Counted from the stretch's first letter, positions 1 to 10,460 are shown. The stretch: DNA of 64,000 nucleotides from Nematopogon swammerdamellus (GCA_946902875.1 OX336340.1:7585739-7649738); one strand, 5' to 3'. The notes: a model not told the origin generated them from the sequence alone. A program made the numbers and translations.

Positions 1-683
1 GCCACTCAATTTATTTGTACCTACACTACCTAGGTATGTGTGTAAGGTACGTGCCCGGCGACTCGTCCGTCTAGCCTCCGTGGGAACTGCGACGTAGATC
101 TGTTCGCGCTATTTGTGTATGTAGAGATAAAAAATCGGCGTACACAAACTATGTAGGTAGATGCGATAAAACTATTTGAAGGTACATACGCGAGCTTAGA
201 TAACAGTAGTGATAATAAGCTGCCCAGAATGTTTAATTAAACATTTTCTCTTTAGGTAGTTAATTAGAAACACATTTTTTTTTCTTAGATACTCGTATAA
301 CGAAATTGGTTTTCCGCCTGAGTATTTTGAAATAAAATTCGCTTTGCAGTTTTCTAATAAAAATATATATAAAGCGAGTACGTGCCTAGTACTAACATAT
401 AAACATAGAATACTATTTTGAAATAAGTTTGACGTAAACTAATTTTTCGTATCTACATAAGCTAGGATTAATGTGGGTGGTGAGTGGGGACCCAGGAGCT
501 GAACTGAACCGTTACAAATACTTAGGTAAATAAAGTATTGTATGCCATTTGTTTTTTCATTGTCTGTTTCTTCTACGTGGTTAGGTATCTACGAAGACAA
601 AATTAAACATAACGGAGTTGTGTCGCTTTTTGTGTCTTGTTTCTTCCAGGATTTCACTTGAGAAGTGTATACTTCGTAAAATG
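1..683. other. AT-rich non-coding stretch
   Basis: I see no exon, RNA gene or recognisable repeat here. The sequence is AT-rich with short A and T runs. It probably lies in a dunce intron or in flanking DNA. Confidence 0.5.
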
Positions 684-1060
684 TCCGATAGCTCAGTGGT
701 GCAGACAGTCTACTGTCGCTATTGGTTGTTAAGCAACGCTGAGCGCGGTCAGTACTTGGATGGGTGACCGCTCGGCCGTTGGAGGCTGACCGTGGTTCGG
801 ATTCCACGTAAAACTGTAGGTCCCTTCCCTTCTTACCTTACTAGGTGGTAGGGTTCAATCCGCCCGGGTTGGTACCACCGCACTGAATGAAACGTCGGTC
901 GAAACGGCTATGTAAATAGTTCGTGTTTTCCGTCCAGTTCAGTGTAGCCGACACGACCGAAGGGAAGCACTGACATGGCACCTAGTTCACCCGGTGCTAT
1001 GGGCTGACATAACGGATGTTGTAGGTGATGTAGCCAACCGTGTCAGTTTCCATAAAAAAA
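684..1060 (+). mobile_element. Full-length chimeric tRNA/5S-like SINE, copy 1
   Basis: This is the best plus-strand copy of a SINE present ten times in the window. In order it holds an A-box-like TAGCTCAGTGGT (689-700), a block at 728-771 that closely resembles the 5S rRNA internal promoter (AAGCAAC, then GTACTTGGATGGGTGACCGC), and a perfect 5-bp hairpin CGTGG...CCACG with loop TTCGGATT (791-808), like a tRNA T arm/B box. A conserved non-tRNA body follows (from about 835) and ends GTCAGTTTCCAT plus an A run. Pol III transcription and LINE-driven retroposition are inferred from this architecture. No clear target-site duplication was found. The 5S resemblance is judged from memory of arthropod 5S rRNA. 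Confidence 0.85.
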
Positions 1061-4000
1061 ATCTTAAATTTAATCCTAGGCTAGAAAATGTATGCCATAA
1101 CCGCCCAAGACTTTAGGGTTACGAAATAATACACGACGCACAATAGGATCTGCGTAGCGGTAGTTTAATCGTGGATACCGCCGCCATAAATTCGAACGGA
1201 AATTTCCTACCGGCACGTGAGGCTCCGAACTTGTTCCAGCACGTAGCCATTTCGGCGGCGCGAGCGGAGCCTCGTGCGACGACCGCGAGTTGGGCGGAAG
1301 CTCACAGAGCCGTAAATCGAACAGGTTGAAGAAACGCACAGATACGAGGTATCCGCACGGAGTTATGCGCACGTAAATATCGTTCTGACGTCAGCGGACA
1401 TCGATCCCGCACCTCGCGTGACCTACTCCGCTGCGACCTACGTGGCTTTCCGCCTGATTGCCGCCGCCGCCCCCGCCCGGGCTCTGCTGGGCGGCGCGGC
1501 GAGGGTGGGGCGGCCTTCTTTCACAAAAGAAAGTGACGGTCGCACGTCGCAACTTTACAACGGATCGCTTTACGCAGGTCAACGCCGGCACTGACCTGGA
1601 GAAGTCTTTCAATCAGCGCTGATATAGTTTCGTGTTGCTCGGTTATGTGGTTATCCAATGCGCAGTGCGCACCGACGCACACTACACACACGTGTAGGAA
1701 GTTTGATACACGTCTAAGGCGATTGTCTGCATTGTTCAGGAGTTCTACGCAGCGACCTCGTTCAGTGGTTTGGTTATACCTATCACGAATCACGATTATT
1801 GACGTGCGAGGTGATAAATGATCTAGTTATCGTAATCCGATATCGTATCAACTGGGGCGATGATGTGTGTCAAACTAATTACCCCGAATGCTAATTTCGA
1901 TCGCGGAAAAGTTTTCATACTCCCAAATCGTTAAATACCTGTACGGAACTATTTACACGTGTTGGGGTAAGCAATTATAGTAGCGATCGATATTATCTTT
2001 TGTTCGATATTATCGTTGTTGTTGACGAAACCTTTTTTCGCATCCCATAGTCGAGGCGCTCGGCGCTCTACAGCGCGCTGCTGGGGAAACAACGACTAAC
2101 GAACTCTACGAGATATGGTGCATGCATTATGTAATTACAACGCAAACTCTACAGACCAAAAGCAAACTAAGATAAGCAAATTATCAATTGCTTACATATG
2201 CCACAATTTATCCTTCGCTCCTACATTTTAAAGGTGTGCGTTTTGTGGGGGCCACCTTTTACATACTACAGTACTACAGTACAGTGAACATCTTCGTAAC
2301 TGCAAGTGGGACGTTTGGAATTCGGGACGTAACCCGGCGCCAAGTAGTTGGCTTACGTTCGTGTGTAATATTGTGTTCGTACACAACATTCTCTCTCGGC
2401 CAAGCCCCGGATACTTCGCATGAAATGCGCATCGCGAGCCAACGAGAATGAAAAAGCGAAGCGCTGACACCTTTACGAGGCGCGTGAAACACGTAAACGG
2501 AGTAAAACTTGCGTAGTTTTAAGTAATGCACTTCCTGACTACTCTTGAAAATACACAAATAGGTATATTATAACCAAGAAAGGTATGTATAAAAACAATT
2601 ATATTCTTTTTTGGAAAAAGAGGCACCGTTCTTTTTTGGAATGAAATTGAAAAAAAAATTTTTTTTTCTCCAAACGCTTTCCTACACCTAACCTCAAAAT
2701 ATATGGAAAACAATTTTTTTTTATTATGCCACCGTTCTTTTTTGTAATGCAATTCATGAAACATGAAATGCACGGTAACAAAACCACCCAGTATTAGTAC
2801 CTGCAACATTATTACGATATTTAAAATTAAGAGGGAAAGATTATAATTTTGATATCGAAATTCAATCATTGCACTTATTTGTTAACCGTCTGAACAACCT
2901 CTTCCATTCATTGTTCAGCGTGTTTTGTAAGCTGTACACGAATTCATTAATTGAAATAGGTATGAAATAAACCAACGAAAATGTTGAGCAAGATAAACTT
3001 CTCCTTTCAAACGTACATGTGCAAATAATGCCTATTGAGGACGAATGAAATACGAGCACATTCGTTATACCATTCATACGTGTTCTAACTTTTTTACATC
3101 GTTATTACAACTTTTCGTGAAAGTTATATTTACTTTAATGAGGATAAAATTTACATTCTTGAATTATTATTTTTTTGAGAGTGGATGGTCCTATCAGAAT
3201 TTTGCATAGATTTAATACTGATCGAACTGAACGCCAAAAAATTCTGCTTTTATTATGAAGGTCAAATATAATAAAACGTCCGAATAAAAAGACATTATGG
3301 CAATTTTACAAAGCCAAACAGAATTAAGACGAACGTACTAATTAATTTAGCCGAGTTTTTTGAAATTGCGACTTGCAACTTGTGTGTCCTAACAATATGG
3401 CTGAACCTGAAAATAATTTCCGTAGTTCGCAACTGTGTAATTGAGATCGGAAGTAGAGGGACAGCATATGGCATGCTAATTTCTTCTTAGCACTTGCCGA
3501 AATTGAGTATTAATATTTTAGATAAATATGAGGAGACAATGGCACTGTTTGGCCACTGTACCGACAGTTCCAGATTTTAATATTATTTTTCGGTTGCAAT
3601 TGCGTATGCAACGTTCAAACATTTAGAGATAACAAGATTGTCAAGTTTCAGATGGATGAATAGAATAACATAAAGAGAAGCAATAAGTTTGAGCATATAC
3701 GGGCACACTAGCTCGTGTACACGCGGTACGTTCAGTATGTATTATATATATTTATGCTAATCCCTTTCCATCCTTTAAGTATATAACTATACAATTCATG
3801 TATTTATTCAAACTATTACTAAATAAGTCTCAAACTCTGCAAACTGTCTGCAAATTCAAACTGTTCTCAAAGTCTCGTTTTGCCGCATTAATTTTATTTA
3901 TTAAATTTATAGCTCCCTCGAGGGAAAAGGTTGTATTAGGTCGTGTGTTCTGGCTCTTAAATAATTATCTGGTGCGTAAAGCTTAAATCTGTGTCAAAAA

Positions 4001-4881
4001 TCTGCGTTGCTTATTTTGCCATTAATTAGTATGCGGTAAACATACGGCATGGAGGCTAAATCTCTTCTCCACTTTACAGTATTGTTGCCTTTATGTTTAA
4101 TTTTCTGCTCTCGCTTACAATTTTTAAGAACTAATCTAGGACATGAGCATGTAGGTACTCGAGTTGCATTAGAACTCAGCCACGGTTCGACAGTAGACGT
4201 CTACCGCTTACAGCGTAAGAATTCTGTTTGCGTACACCGTACACGTCAAAAACTTTACCAATTATTCGATTTCTATCTGTACGAAAGGCGAATTCGTAAA
4301 GTAGTGACGCAAAAAGATTCGCTGAAGTCTGAAGTTTCGATACCGCCCCCTCACGAGTCGCTTTACGAGAAGCAAATAAACTTTAGATATTAACCAAACG
4401 TTGGCGGTATCGGCTTCTGAAGCTCTAACTAAAAGAGGTTCATGGAAAAAATATTAAAAGTCACTCCGACTATGCTTAGTGCGAGAATAAGAGTCAAACC
4501 GTTTTGGAATATCGATGATTAAACTGCTATAGAAAACGAATGTGTTATGTATAAGACAGTTTGCTTATGAAATATTCGTGATATTTTTTATTATGAATTT
4601 AGCTAACTTTGCGACAAAGCTACATCATTAATAACTTTTCAAATTTAACTTCACGAACCTTTATTAATTCAAATGTATTGAACTCGAAAATTTCACGAAG
4701 GAAATTTTCACGAAGAGGTGACCAAAGAAAATATTCTGTGAAAATTTATAAATACGTTCTGCATACAAAGAACTGAACTTATAAAATTCATATTATTACC
4801 ATTTTTTTAATGTTCATATTAAGCATGTCGTTACTTTATAATTTTTTATTAGATAACGCCGAACAAAAAAAGAAAAATTCG
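1061..4881. other. Non-coding stretch with a GC-rich patch
   Basis: No supported gene. A GC- and CpG-rich patch lies at about 1190-1530, with a run of GCC triplets near 1460, and an 8-bp palindromic CRE (TGACGTCA) lies at 1386-1393. An open frame on the minus strand crosses the patch but has no convincing splice sites or recognisable domain. The rest is AT-rich, with homopolymer runs near 2600-2730. Confidence 0.4.
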
Positions 4882-4966
4882 TCCCCGAATACGCGAAGTT
4901 GGTTAGCGCGCTGCTAACGCTCGTGTCAGAGGCCCAGGTTCAAACCCTAGCCGGGGATACGTTTTT
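4882..4966 (+). pseudogene. tRNA-like sequence (pseudogene or SINE head)
   Basis: A 76-nt stretch folds roughly as a tRNA. The acceptor strands TCCCCGA (4882-4888) and CCGGGGA (4951-4957) pair at 6 of 7 positions. A T arm CCAGG-TTCAAAC-CCTAG pairs at 4 of 5. A D-arm-like GAAGTTGGTTAGCGC is present. A T5 run (4962-4966), a usual Pol III terminator, follows at once. The anticodon stem is poor, so I cannot assign an amino acid. Alternatives are a decayed tRNA gene or a lone SINE head; no SINE body is seen downstream. Confidence 0.45.
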
Positions 4967-4969
4967 GTC

Positions 4970-6030
4970 TGTTTCAGGCTTGCATCTATTAATAAAAAAT
5001 AAAAAAAAGTGAATACATTACAGCCTCTTTGAATTACATTCCAACCTCTTTAGTGTTCTTCAATTGACCTTTCAAGAGCTCTTTTATTTGAGAACGCCTA
5101 AAACATGCGACATGGATCTTCGAGAATACTTGGAACTAAGAATTGTTTGAATTCGTTCAATCAAATTCACTGAAATGCAATTAATTGGTGCCAAGTAATT
5201 CGGCAGCTGCGAAATTTGTCTGATCCGTGTAGAGTAGAGGGAAGGGGTGACGTAGTTCGCGGCGTAGCTAACTTCATAACGGCAAAATAATATGACGTAA
5301 GGTATACGTACGAGTGGCTCATTCAAATGTGATTGTTTGAAGCCCGATGAAGTCTCGCACGAGGCACGAGCGACTTCCCTCGAGGGCGGCCGATGTGAAC
5401 TAGAGGAAAACATAGCCAAGGCTGTGCTATTTAGGTGTATATGGTTATGTTCCGAAGAAGTGGTAACAACGCATAGTCCACGCACCGCAATACTTACAAG
5501 TATTATTGTAATTTCCAACTGCAAAAACGAAACAATGGCAATTGATATTGTAATTGCGGTTTTCCCATTTCCACGGTAACGTATTGTTTTAATTACATCA
5601 GCTGAGTATGACCAATGCTTTCACAAGACTCTTTAACGCCGAGGAAATCCAATAAAGCAGTAATACGAGCAGTGTCACGATATGAAGAACAGCTTTTGCA
5701 GCTTTCGTCATGTCTTAATCGTTTTTAATATGAACGAGTTACTTGCACATTCTAATTGGAATGGTTTTCTTGATGGCTACCAAATATGTATTCCATTTAA
5801 TTGTTGTTTGGAATACGATCAAATGAAATATTATATTCCTTAAATAGCTTCCGCGTGTTATAAACAGATCAGGGAACCGGACATGCTCTTTGAGTCCTAA
5901 AGTAAATTAATGATATTTTTTTAACCGAATATAAATAATTAATTAAGTATAACGGAATGTGCGTCTCTCTAAAGCACTGGTGCACGGAGAAAGAATATTG
6001 AACATTGCTACGATTTCATTCGAATTTCAG
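4970..6030. other. Non-coding stretch upstream of the nested exon
   Basis: AT-rich with no recognised feature. If the exon at 6031 belongs to a plus-strand gene, this is its upstream intron. No first exon could be identified with confidence. Confidence 0.35.
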
Positions 6031-6239
6031 ACAAGGTGCCGTTGACTGGTTTCGAGTGTAGCTGCACACGTCCTCGGGTCCTAATGTACAAAGGCTTCAA
6101 GGCCACTCGTATTTATCGAGATGAAAGAAAGTGGAAGCTCCAACGAGAGTGCGTAACAGAAGGCAAGGGCTGCGAAGACATTTTGGAATACTTTGCACAT
6201 TGGCAGGGCGAGAGTGGGACCTTCTTTCAACTCGGAGTG
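6031..6239 (+). CDS. Internal exon of an unidentified cysteine-containing protein
   Basis: A 209-bp interval is bounded by an acceptor (TTTCAG, ending 6030) and a consensus donor (GTG|GTAAGT, from 6240). It stays open for 69 codons after a split codon (the first two bases, AC, complete it) and ends in phase 0. The peptide begins KVPLTGFECSCTRPR and ends LEYFAHWQGESGTFFQLGV. It has four cysteines, at residues 9, 11, 40 and 47, and a charged middle. This composition and the clean borders look like a real host exon, perhaps of an extracellular protein, but I do not recognise the family. It lies on the strand opposite dunce and left of the UCR2 exon, so it is probably nested in a dunce intron. 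Other exons of this gene were not found. Confidence 0.6.
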
Positions 6240-6560
6240 GTAAGTTATATATACAAAATGTTGATGATATGAGTTGTACCAACCGAGTGTGTAAGCATTA
6301 GCGAGTCCTGTCCTGCATATGATGCTAATTGGTTGATTTCGACCAGTTTTTAGGAACGTAAGTATATTAGTTTTGTCTCCCGCGTCTATGAGAACTTGGA
6401 ATCATTCATTAGAATAAAGCTATGGTAAAGTAAACTTTGTAAGGTGAAGTGTCAGTGGGCTGGCCACATCTGTCGCAGACCCGATAATCGCTGAGATAGA
6501 CGGGTGCTCGAATGGAGGTCACGTACAAGCAAACGTAGCGTGGGATGCGACAGACGACCT

Positions 6561-6870
6561 ATAAAAACCGGCCAAGTGCGAGTCAGACTCGCGCACCTAG
6601 GTTTCCGCACCACAAAAATAAACTTGGAAAAAACAACACGTTTCTTGTATCTCCATACAAGAAACGTGTTGTTTTTTCCGCCCTTAATTTTTTACTTTTT
6701 CTACATTTTATTATTGGTTGTTTTATCCACCATAATAACACATATTCTGTGAAAATTTCAACCGGCTACCTATTACGGTCACAAAGATACAGCAGTAGGA
6801 CAGACAGACAGACAGACAGGCGGCGTAGGCTTAGTAATAGGCTTCCGTGCGGGATACGGAAACCTAAAAA
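6561..6870 (+). repeat. CCGGCCAAGTGCGAGTC-type interspersed repeat
   Basis: This repeat begins near CCGGCCAAGTGCGAGTC and ends TACGGAAACCTAAAAA, with a (GACA)n tract near 6800. I know the family as abundant in Lepidoptera but cannot assign its class. It interrupts the RTE remnant. A perfect 24-bp inverted repeat with a 6-base loop sits at 6626-6679. Confidence 0.75.
6626..6679. repeat. Perfect 24-bp hairpin inside the repeat
   Basis: The left arm 6626-6649 and right arm 6656-6679 are exact reverse complements around the loop TCTCCA. The sister copy at 39553-39822 has only one arm followed by other sequence, so the hairpin looks like a local rearrangement in this copy. Confidence 0.85.
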
Positions 6871-6962
6871 TTTGCCGGCAGTGAATGGATGAGAAGAGCG
6901 CAAGACCGCGTGCGGTGGCCTTGGAAGAGGTCTGTTTCCAGTAGTGGACCGATACGGGCTGA

Positions 6963-7280
6963 TGATGAAGGTAGATATTACTGCATCTGTTGCGATGGAA
7001 AACGCAATAACACCACTTAAAATAATAATCGACGTTTTAATGCCAATAGGATTTTGGTTGTACAGGTAAATAATTATGTATGACGTAGCAGGCTCTACGG
7101 CCTCGCGTAGCTATCGTTGAGGACATAATTCGCGTAGCAGGCTCTACGAGATGTTGTGTTCGGTACGATAACAAATTATCTACGACTCACTAAGCGCGCC
7201 ACAGACGATGAAAATAATATAAAAAAATATATCTTATCTTAGGGCATATTTAACAATATTGCTCACCCTAAATTATTCTA
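6963..7280. other. Short non-coding stretch with a small direct repeat
   Basis: GCAGGCTCTACG occurs twice (about 7088 and 7136). Otherwise it is AT-rich with no feature recognised. Confidence 0.4.
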
Positions 7281-7782
7281 CTGGCCGGACCCAGCCCGGC
7301 CGCATATTTCCAAAGTCTAGTAGGCGAGTTGCTCTGATTGGTCGATGCCAGTATTTTCGAAAATAAAGTTTTTTTATGTGGTTATAAAAAAATAACCATA
7401 ACCAGTTTTAACACCTTAACATTGCTTACCAAAAAAAAAGTAAGAAATATAAATTTCAGAAGTATTTTGGAAAATATTTTCGAAAATATATTTTTTAGGT
7501 GGTTATAAAAAAATAACCATAACCTAATTTTAACACCCTAACATTGCTTAACAAAAAAAAAGTAAAACAAACAAATTTTGGCAAAAGGGACACGAACCCA
7601 TGGTCGAGATCGTAAAAATAAAAACCCTACACCGTACCACTGAGCCACCAAATCACATAAACGACCAAACGAATATCGGATTCAGTAGGTTCGCTGGGGG
7701 AAATTTAAATTTCCCGCCAAACTGGCATCGACCAGTCAGAGCAACTCGCCTACTAGACTTTGGATATATGCGGCCCGGCCAG
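7281..7782. mobile_element. MITE-like element with ~60-bp terminal inverted repeats
   Basis: The left end (7281-7352) and right end (7721-7782) are inverted copies. They share CATATWTCCAAAGTCTAG and the following segment through GGTCGATGCCAGT, with few mismatches. The left arm carries about 10 extra bases near its tip. Inside are two direct copies of a ~120-bp unit (about 7351-7470 and 7480-7575), each with a GGTTAT...ATAACC hairpin, and a tRNA-like segment on the minus strand. No transposase is present, so it would be non-autonomous. A target-site duplication is not clear. Confidence 0.75.
7585..7656 (-). other. tRNA-like A/B box segment inside the inverted-repeat element
   Basis: Read on the minus strand, this holds TGGCTCAGTGGT (7637-7648) and GGTTCGTGTCC (7588-7598). 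These fit Pol III A- and B-box consensus at tRNA-like spacing. The stems are weak, so it is not a functional tRNA. It may be a SINE head captured by the element. Confidence 0.5.
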
Positions 7783-8106
7783 TGCCGCACCCTGCGGCAC
7801 GATGCTTCCCGGCCAGGAGAGTCAATGACCTCAATGAATGAGATGTTTAGGTACCTACTGGTACGTTTTGATTGTGTACAACATAGACATGTTTTGTACA
7901 ACATAGACATGTTTTGTTAAATTTCTCGAAAACGAATGCTAAAAAGATTTGTTTTTTTGCTTAACGTGTTTACTATGGCGGGTATGTAACCCTCCCAAAA
8001 TATATGCAGCTATAAAGAGGCACTTTATATTATCTTAGTCGTGTGTGATGGCTCAAAGGATTCTCTAGTGAGCCATATTGCAAAATATGCCCAGCTTAAT
8101 AATTTA

Positions 8107-8113
8107 ATATATA

Positions 8114-8149
<36 letters not shown>
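8107..8149. repeat. (TA)n microsatellite
   Basis: A run of alternating TA of about 43 bases with one interruption near its start. Confidence 0.95.
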
Positions 8150-8152
<3 letters not shown>

Positions 8153-8345
8153 GGTTGCGTGACGTTCGCCACGCAGACCGGCGGATACGTAGCTCTTCGA
8201 GATGGGGGTGGTGGTGGCCTACGAGTCTAGTACCACCACCACCTATCGCTCGTAGCATGTCTCGCGTCGTCTCGGAGAGCTCCGTAGCCACGGTCTGCAC
8301 CCGCCGGCGTGCTTGGAGGCTTGCCTCCTGCCGCCGGGGGAAATA
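8150..8345 (+). other. GC-rich segment of unknown origin
   Basis: This stretch is clearly more GC-rich than its neighbours. It contains GGTGGTGGTGGCC and, inverted, ACCACCACCACC. It stays open on the plus strand to a stop near 8345 but resembles no protein I know. It could be the 3' end of a retrotransposon, since it is followed by AT-rich sequence with an AATAAA at about 8443. Confidence 0.3.
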
Positions 8346-8550
8346 ACCGTTTTTATTTTGATTTTGTATAAAGTTTGTGTATTTTTATTACTTTTTGTAA
8401 AATGTATGTAAAATTAATATTATAAATGTCTAAAAACGTGAAATAAAGAAATATTATAATATGTTCATCGTTTGTGACGCGCTTAACCTCGAATTGACGT
8501 CATCTACCGACCAACGAATTAAGATGCTGTCATTGATTATTATACATAGC

Positions 8551-8905
8551 TTTTGCCCGCGGCTTCGCTCGCGTAAAATTCGTATTTAAAAAGAAGGAAG
8601 TAAGTAAGCCCACTACCTACCGTACCTTTATTTCGACGCGCAGAACAATTCGGTTTGTATGAAAGCCACATCTTAGCGTAATTGGAACTGAATTTTATTT
8701 AGCCTATCCCGTGTTTCGTACAGGTAACTGTGTTTCATCGAATTCATATGATCGGTTTAAGAGTTATGGAAGAACATACATACATACATACAGAAGAGAT
8801 TTCTAAAAATTGTCAATTTAGTTTTAGTATCATACATAGAGTCTACAAACTCAGTATCTCATAAAACAAAGTAACTTACTCCATGACCATCCCTTACAGA
8901 TTTAT
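8551..8905 (+). repeat. GCCCGCGGCTTCGCTCGCG repeat, family B
   Basis: It begins GCTTTTGCCCGCGGCTTCGC and runs to CATCCCTTACAGAT. A minus-strand relative is at 57030-57310 and a short fragment at 34440-34500. Class not determined. Confidence 0.65.
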
Positions 8906-9396
8906 CATTAGTAGTATTGATATAATCGTCGGCTTGTCCGCTGTTGCTAAGACGCTTGATGTTATGACGTTATTATCCTGTTCATAAGGTGTAACCTGTT
9001 CAGAATGAGAGAGCAGGTGTTTGCGAGTTTTCGTGGAGAGACTTCTCTTCATTTTAAAACATTGATAAAGTAAGAAGTTTAAGACGTAAGACGAACAATT
9101 CACTACTTAATATCTAAAATAAATGTCTGAATCTTATTATAGAATTATATGCGTTTTGACTGTGGCATTCGAAAATCTTTGTTTCTATGAATAGTTTGAT
9201 TGAAAGACCATTGAACTACGCTTATTTAAGGGAGCTGAATAAATTTCTTGACTCTACCTGACTTCAGGGCCATGTTATCTCACTCGCACAACACAGCCAG
9301 GTAGTGGTAATGTGCAACACGGTCACGGACCTATGTACGGACTAAGAATTGATTAGATGATGGATGGCTACGTAAGGGTCTGGCCTATCAGATAGT

Positions 9397-9575
9397 AAGT
9401 GAAACGTCGGTCGAAACGGCTATGTAAATAGTTCCTGTTTTCCGTCCAGTTCAGCGTAGCCGGCACGACCAAAAGGGAAGCATGGACAATGTAAGCAGAC
9501 AAGTTCACCAAGGTGTTATGGACTCACATCACTGATGTTGTAGGTGATGTAGCCAACCGTGTCAGTTTACATAAC
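9397..9575 (+). mobile_element. 5'-truncated SINE copy beside a dunce splice site
   Basis: This is the 3' body of the chimeric SINE, from GAAACGTCGGTCGAAACGGC to CAGTTTACATAACA. It lacks the head. It lies about 20 bases inside the intron that begins at 9596, in antisense to dunce. Confidence 0.85.
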
Positions 9576-9596
9576 AAAATAAATTAGTTTTCATAC

Positions 9597-9709
9597 CTTG
9601 AGCGAAGCCATATCGGAGACGGATCGATGCGTCTGTATCGTCTCCAGTTGATCGAGACACCAGTCCAGCTCCTCCATTGTTTCCAGTGCGAGCTTCATGT
9701 AAGCTTCGT
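9597..9709 (-). CDS. dnc: dunce (PDE4) exon encoding the UCR2 region
   Basis: A 113-bp exon is flanked on the minus strand by TTGTTTCAG and by CAAG|GTATGA. It encodes, after a split codon, [20 protein letters not shown] and then [17 protein letters not shown], which I recognise as upstream conserved region 2 of insect PDE4/dunce. UCR2 helps hold the cAMP phosphodiesterase in an autoinhibited state and pairs with UCR1; dunce hydrolyses cAMP and is known for its role in learning and memory in Drosophila. The exon starts with two bases completing a codon and ends in phase 0. The split codon becomes GAC (Asp) when joined to the exon at 32502-32566. The next exon should begin FKRML; I could not find it in the left 9.6 kb. 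Confidence 0.95.
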
Positions 9710-9953
9710 CTGAAACAATCAACATGTCAGCATTAGCCATTACATTAAATATATCACTGTCATAATATGATGCACGAGTAAGTTACAAACAGTCCTCTCA
9801 CTAAAACTACTTCACATACGAGTACAAAGCAACTGATGCGAGACGACACTTAAAACTTAGATTGCCTAGAGTTGGCCCGGTCAATGAAAACTGAGTTCTC
9901 TACATCGCCGCGTCATTCTGACAGTGTGTTCGAATTTACAATTTGAATACATC

Positions 9954-9998
9954 AACCCATATTACGAGGAACCACCCCAATATGGGTTGTTCCTCGTA
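9954..9998. repeat. Interleaved inverted repeats (pseudoknot-like)
   Basis: Two 10-bp inverted pairs are interleaved: AACCCATATT (9954-9963) with AATATGGGTT (9979-9988), and TACGAGGAAC (9963-9972) with GTTCCTCGTA (9989-9998). The order A-B-A'-B' permits either hairpin or an H-type pseudoknot in RNA. Confidence 0.7.
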
Positions 9999-10328
9999 GC
10001 CATATTGGTTTGGTCACGAGGCATCACATTTCCTCGAGGACATATTAAAGTTTAAGTAACAAATGAACATCGGCTGTTGTAATGTTTTTAATTTCAATAA
10101 AAGAACAAAAAAACGTCTACCTGATTAACATCGATAAGTCCGCAACAACGCGGTTCGATGAACTCCTACTTCTATTGATTTTTCATTCCGCGTTTTTCCC
10201 CAATACCATCAAGTACACACTCATCTACTGACTCACGTACGAGACATGCTTTGAAAGCTCTTGAACAAAAAAAAAAAAGGATCCGCCCTTACTCAATACT
10301 TATTGCTAGATTAGCAAATTAGTGTGTT

Positions 10329-10460
10329 AGGGTTCCGGTGCGTGCGATGCTAGCAGGAACCTTCGGAATAAAACCGGTCAGGTATCTATGCGTTCCTCTA
10401 TCCAATCGTCTGTCTGTCACAGCGTGTAGCTCTAAACTTGTTCGGGATATCTTCTTGGAA
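10329..10460 (+). repeat. Possible fragment of a GGGTTCCG repeat
   Basis: It begins GGGTTCCGGTGCG and contains CTGTCTGTC, resembling the end of a lepidopteran repeat also seen near 40630-40800. It is heavily diverged. Confidence 0.3.

Larger units (their letters stand above)
6444..6962 (+). pseudogene. RTE-type LINE C-terminal remnant, split by a repeat
   Basis: Two pieces encode the C-terminal tail typical of RTE-like reverse transcriptases. 6444-6560 reads QWAGHICRRPDNR, a stop, then RRVLEWRSRTSKRSVG. 6871-6962 reads EWMRRAQDRVRW and, after a frameshift, LEEVCFQ-stop-WTDTG-stop. A repeat of about 310 bp sits between them and appears to have replaced a short stretch of the coding region. 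In-frame stops and a frameshift mark it as dead. The family call rests on remembered motifs of this tail (WAGH, RVLEWRPRTGKRSVGRP, QQWTxxG). Confidence 0.65.

Noticed and set aside
1391..1612. GC-rich minus-strand ORF with a glycine run
   Set aside because: The poly-Gly/poly-Ala content follows from GCC repeats; no acceptor with a good pyrimidine tract and no PDE4-like sequence.
4049..4393. 114-codon plus-strand ORF with a signal-peptide-like start
   Set aside because: No domain recognised and no splice or promoter signal ties it to the exon at 6031; the leucine-rich start is common in AT-rich chance ORFs.
8894..9103. Minus-strand open frame with FKMKRSLSTKTRKHLLSHSEQ as the next dunce exon
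   Set aside because: It does not match the expected FKRMLNKEL sequence, lacks a clear acceptor, and its 3' end overlaps repeat family B.
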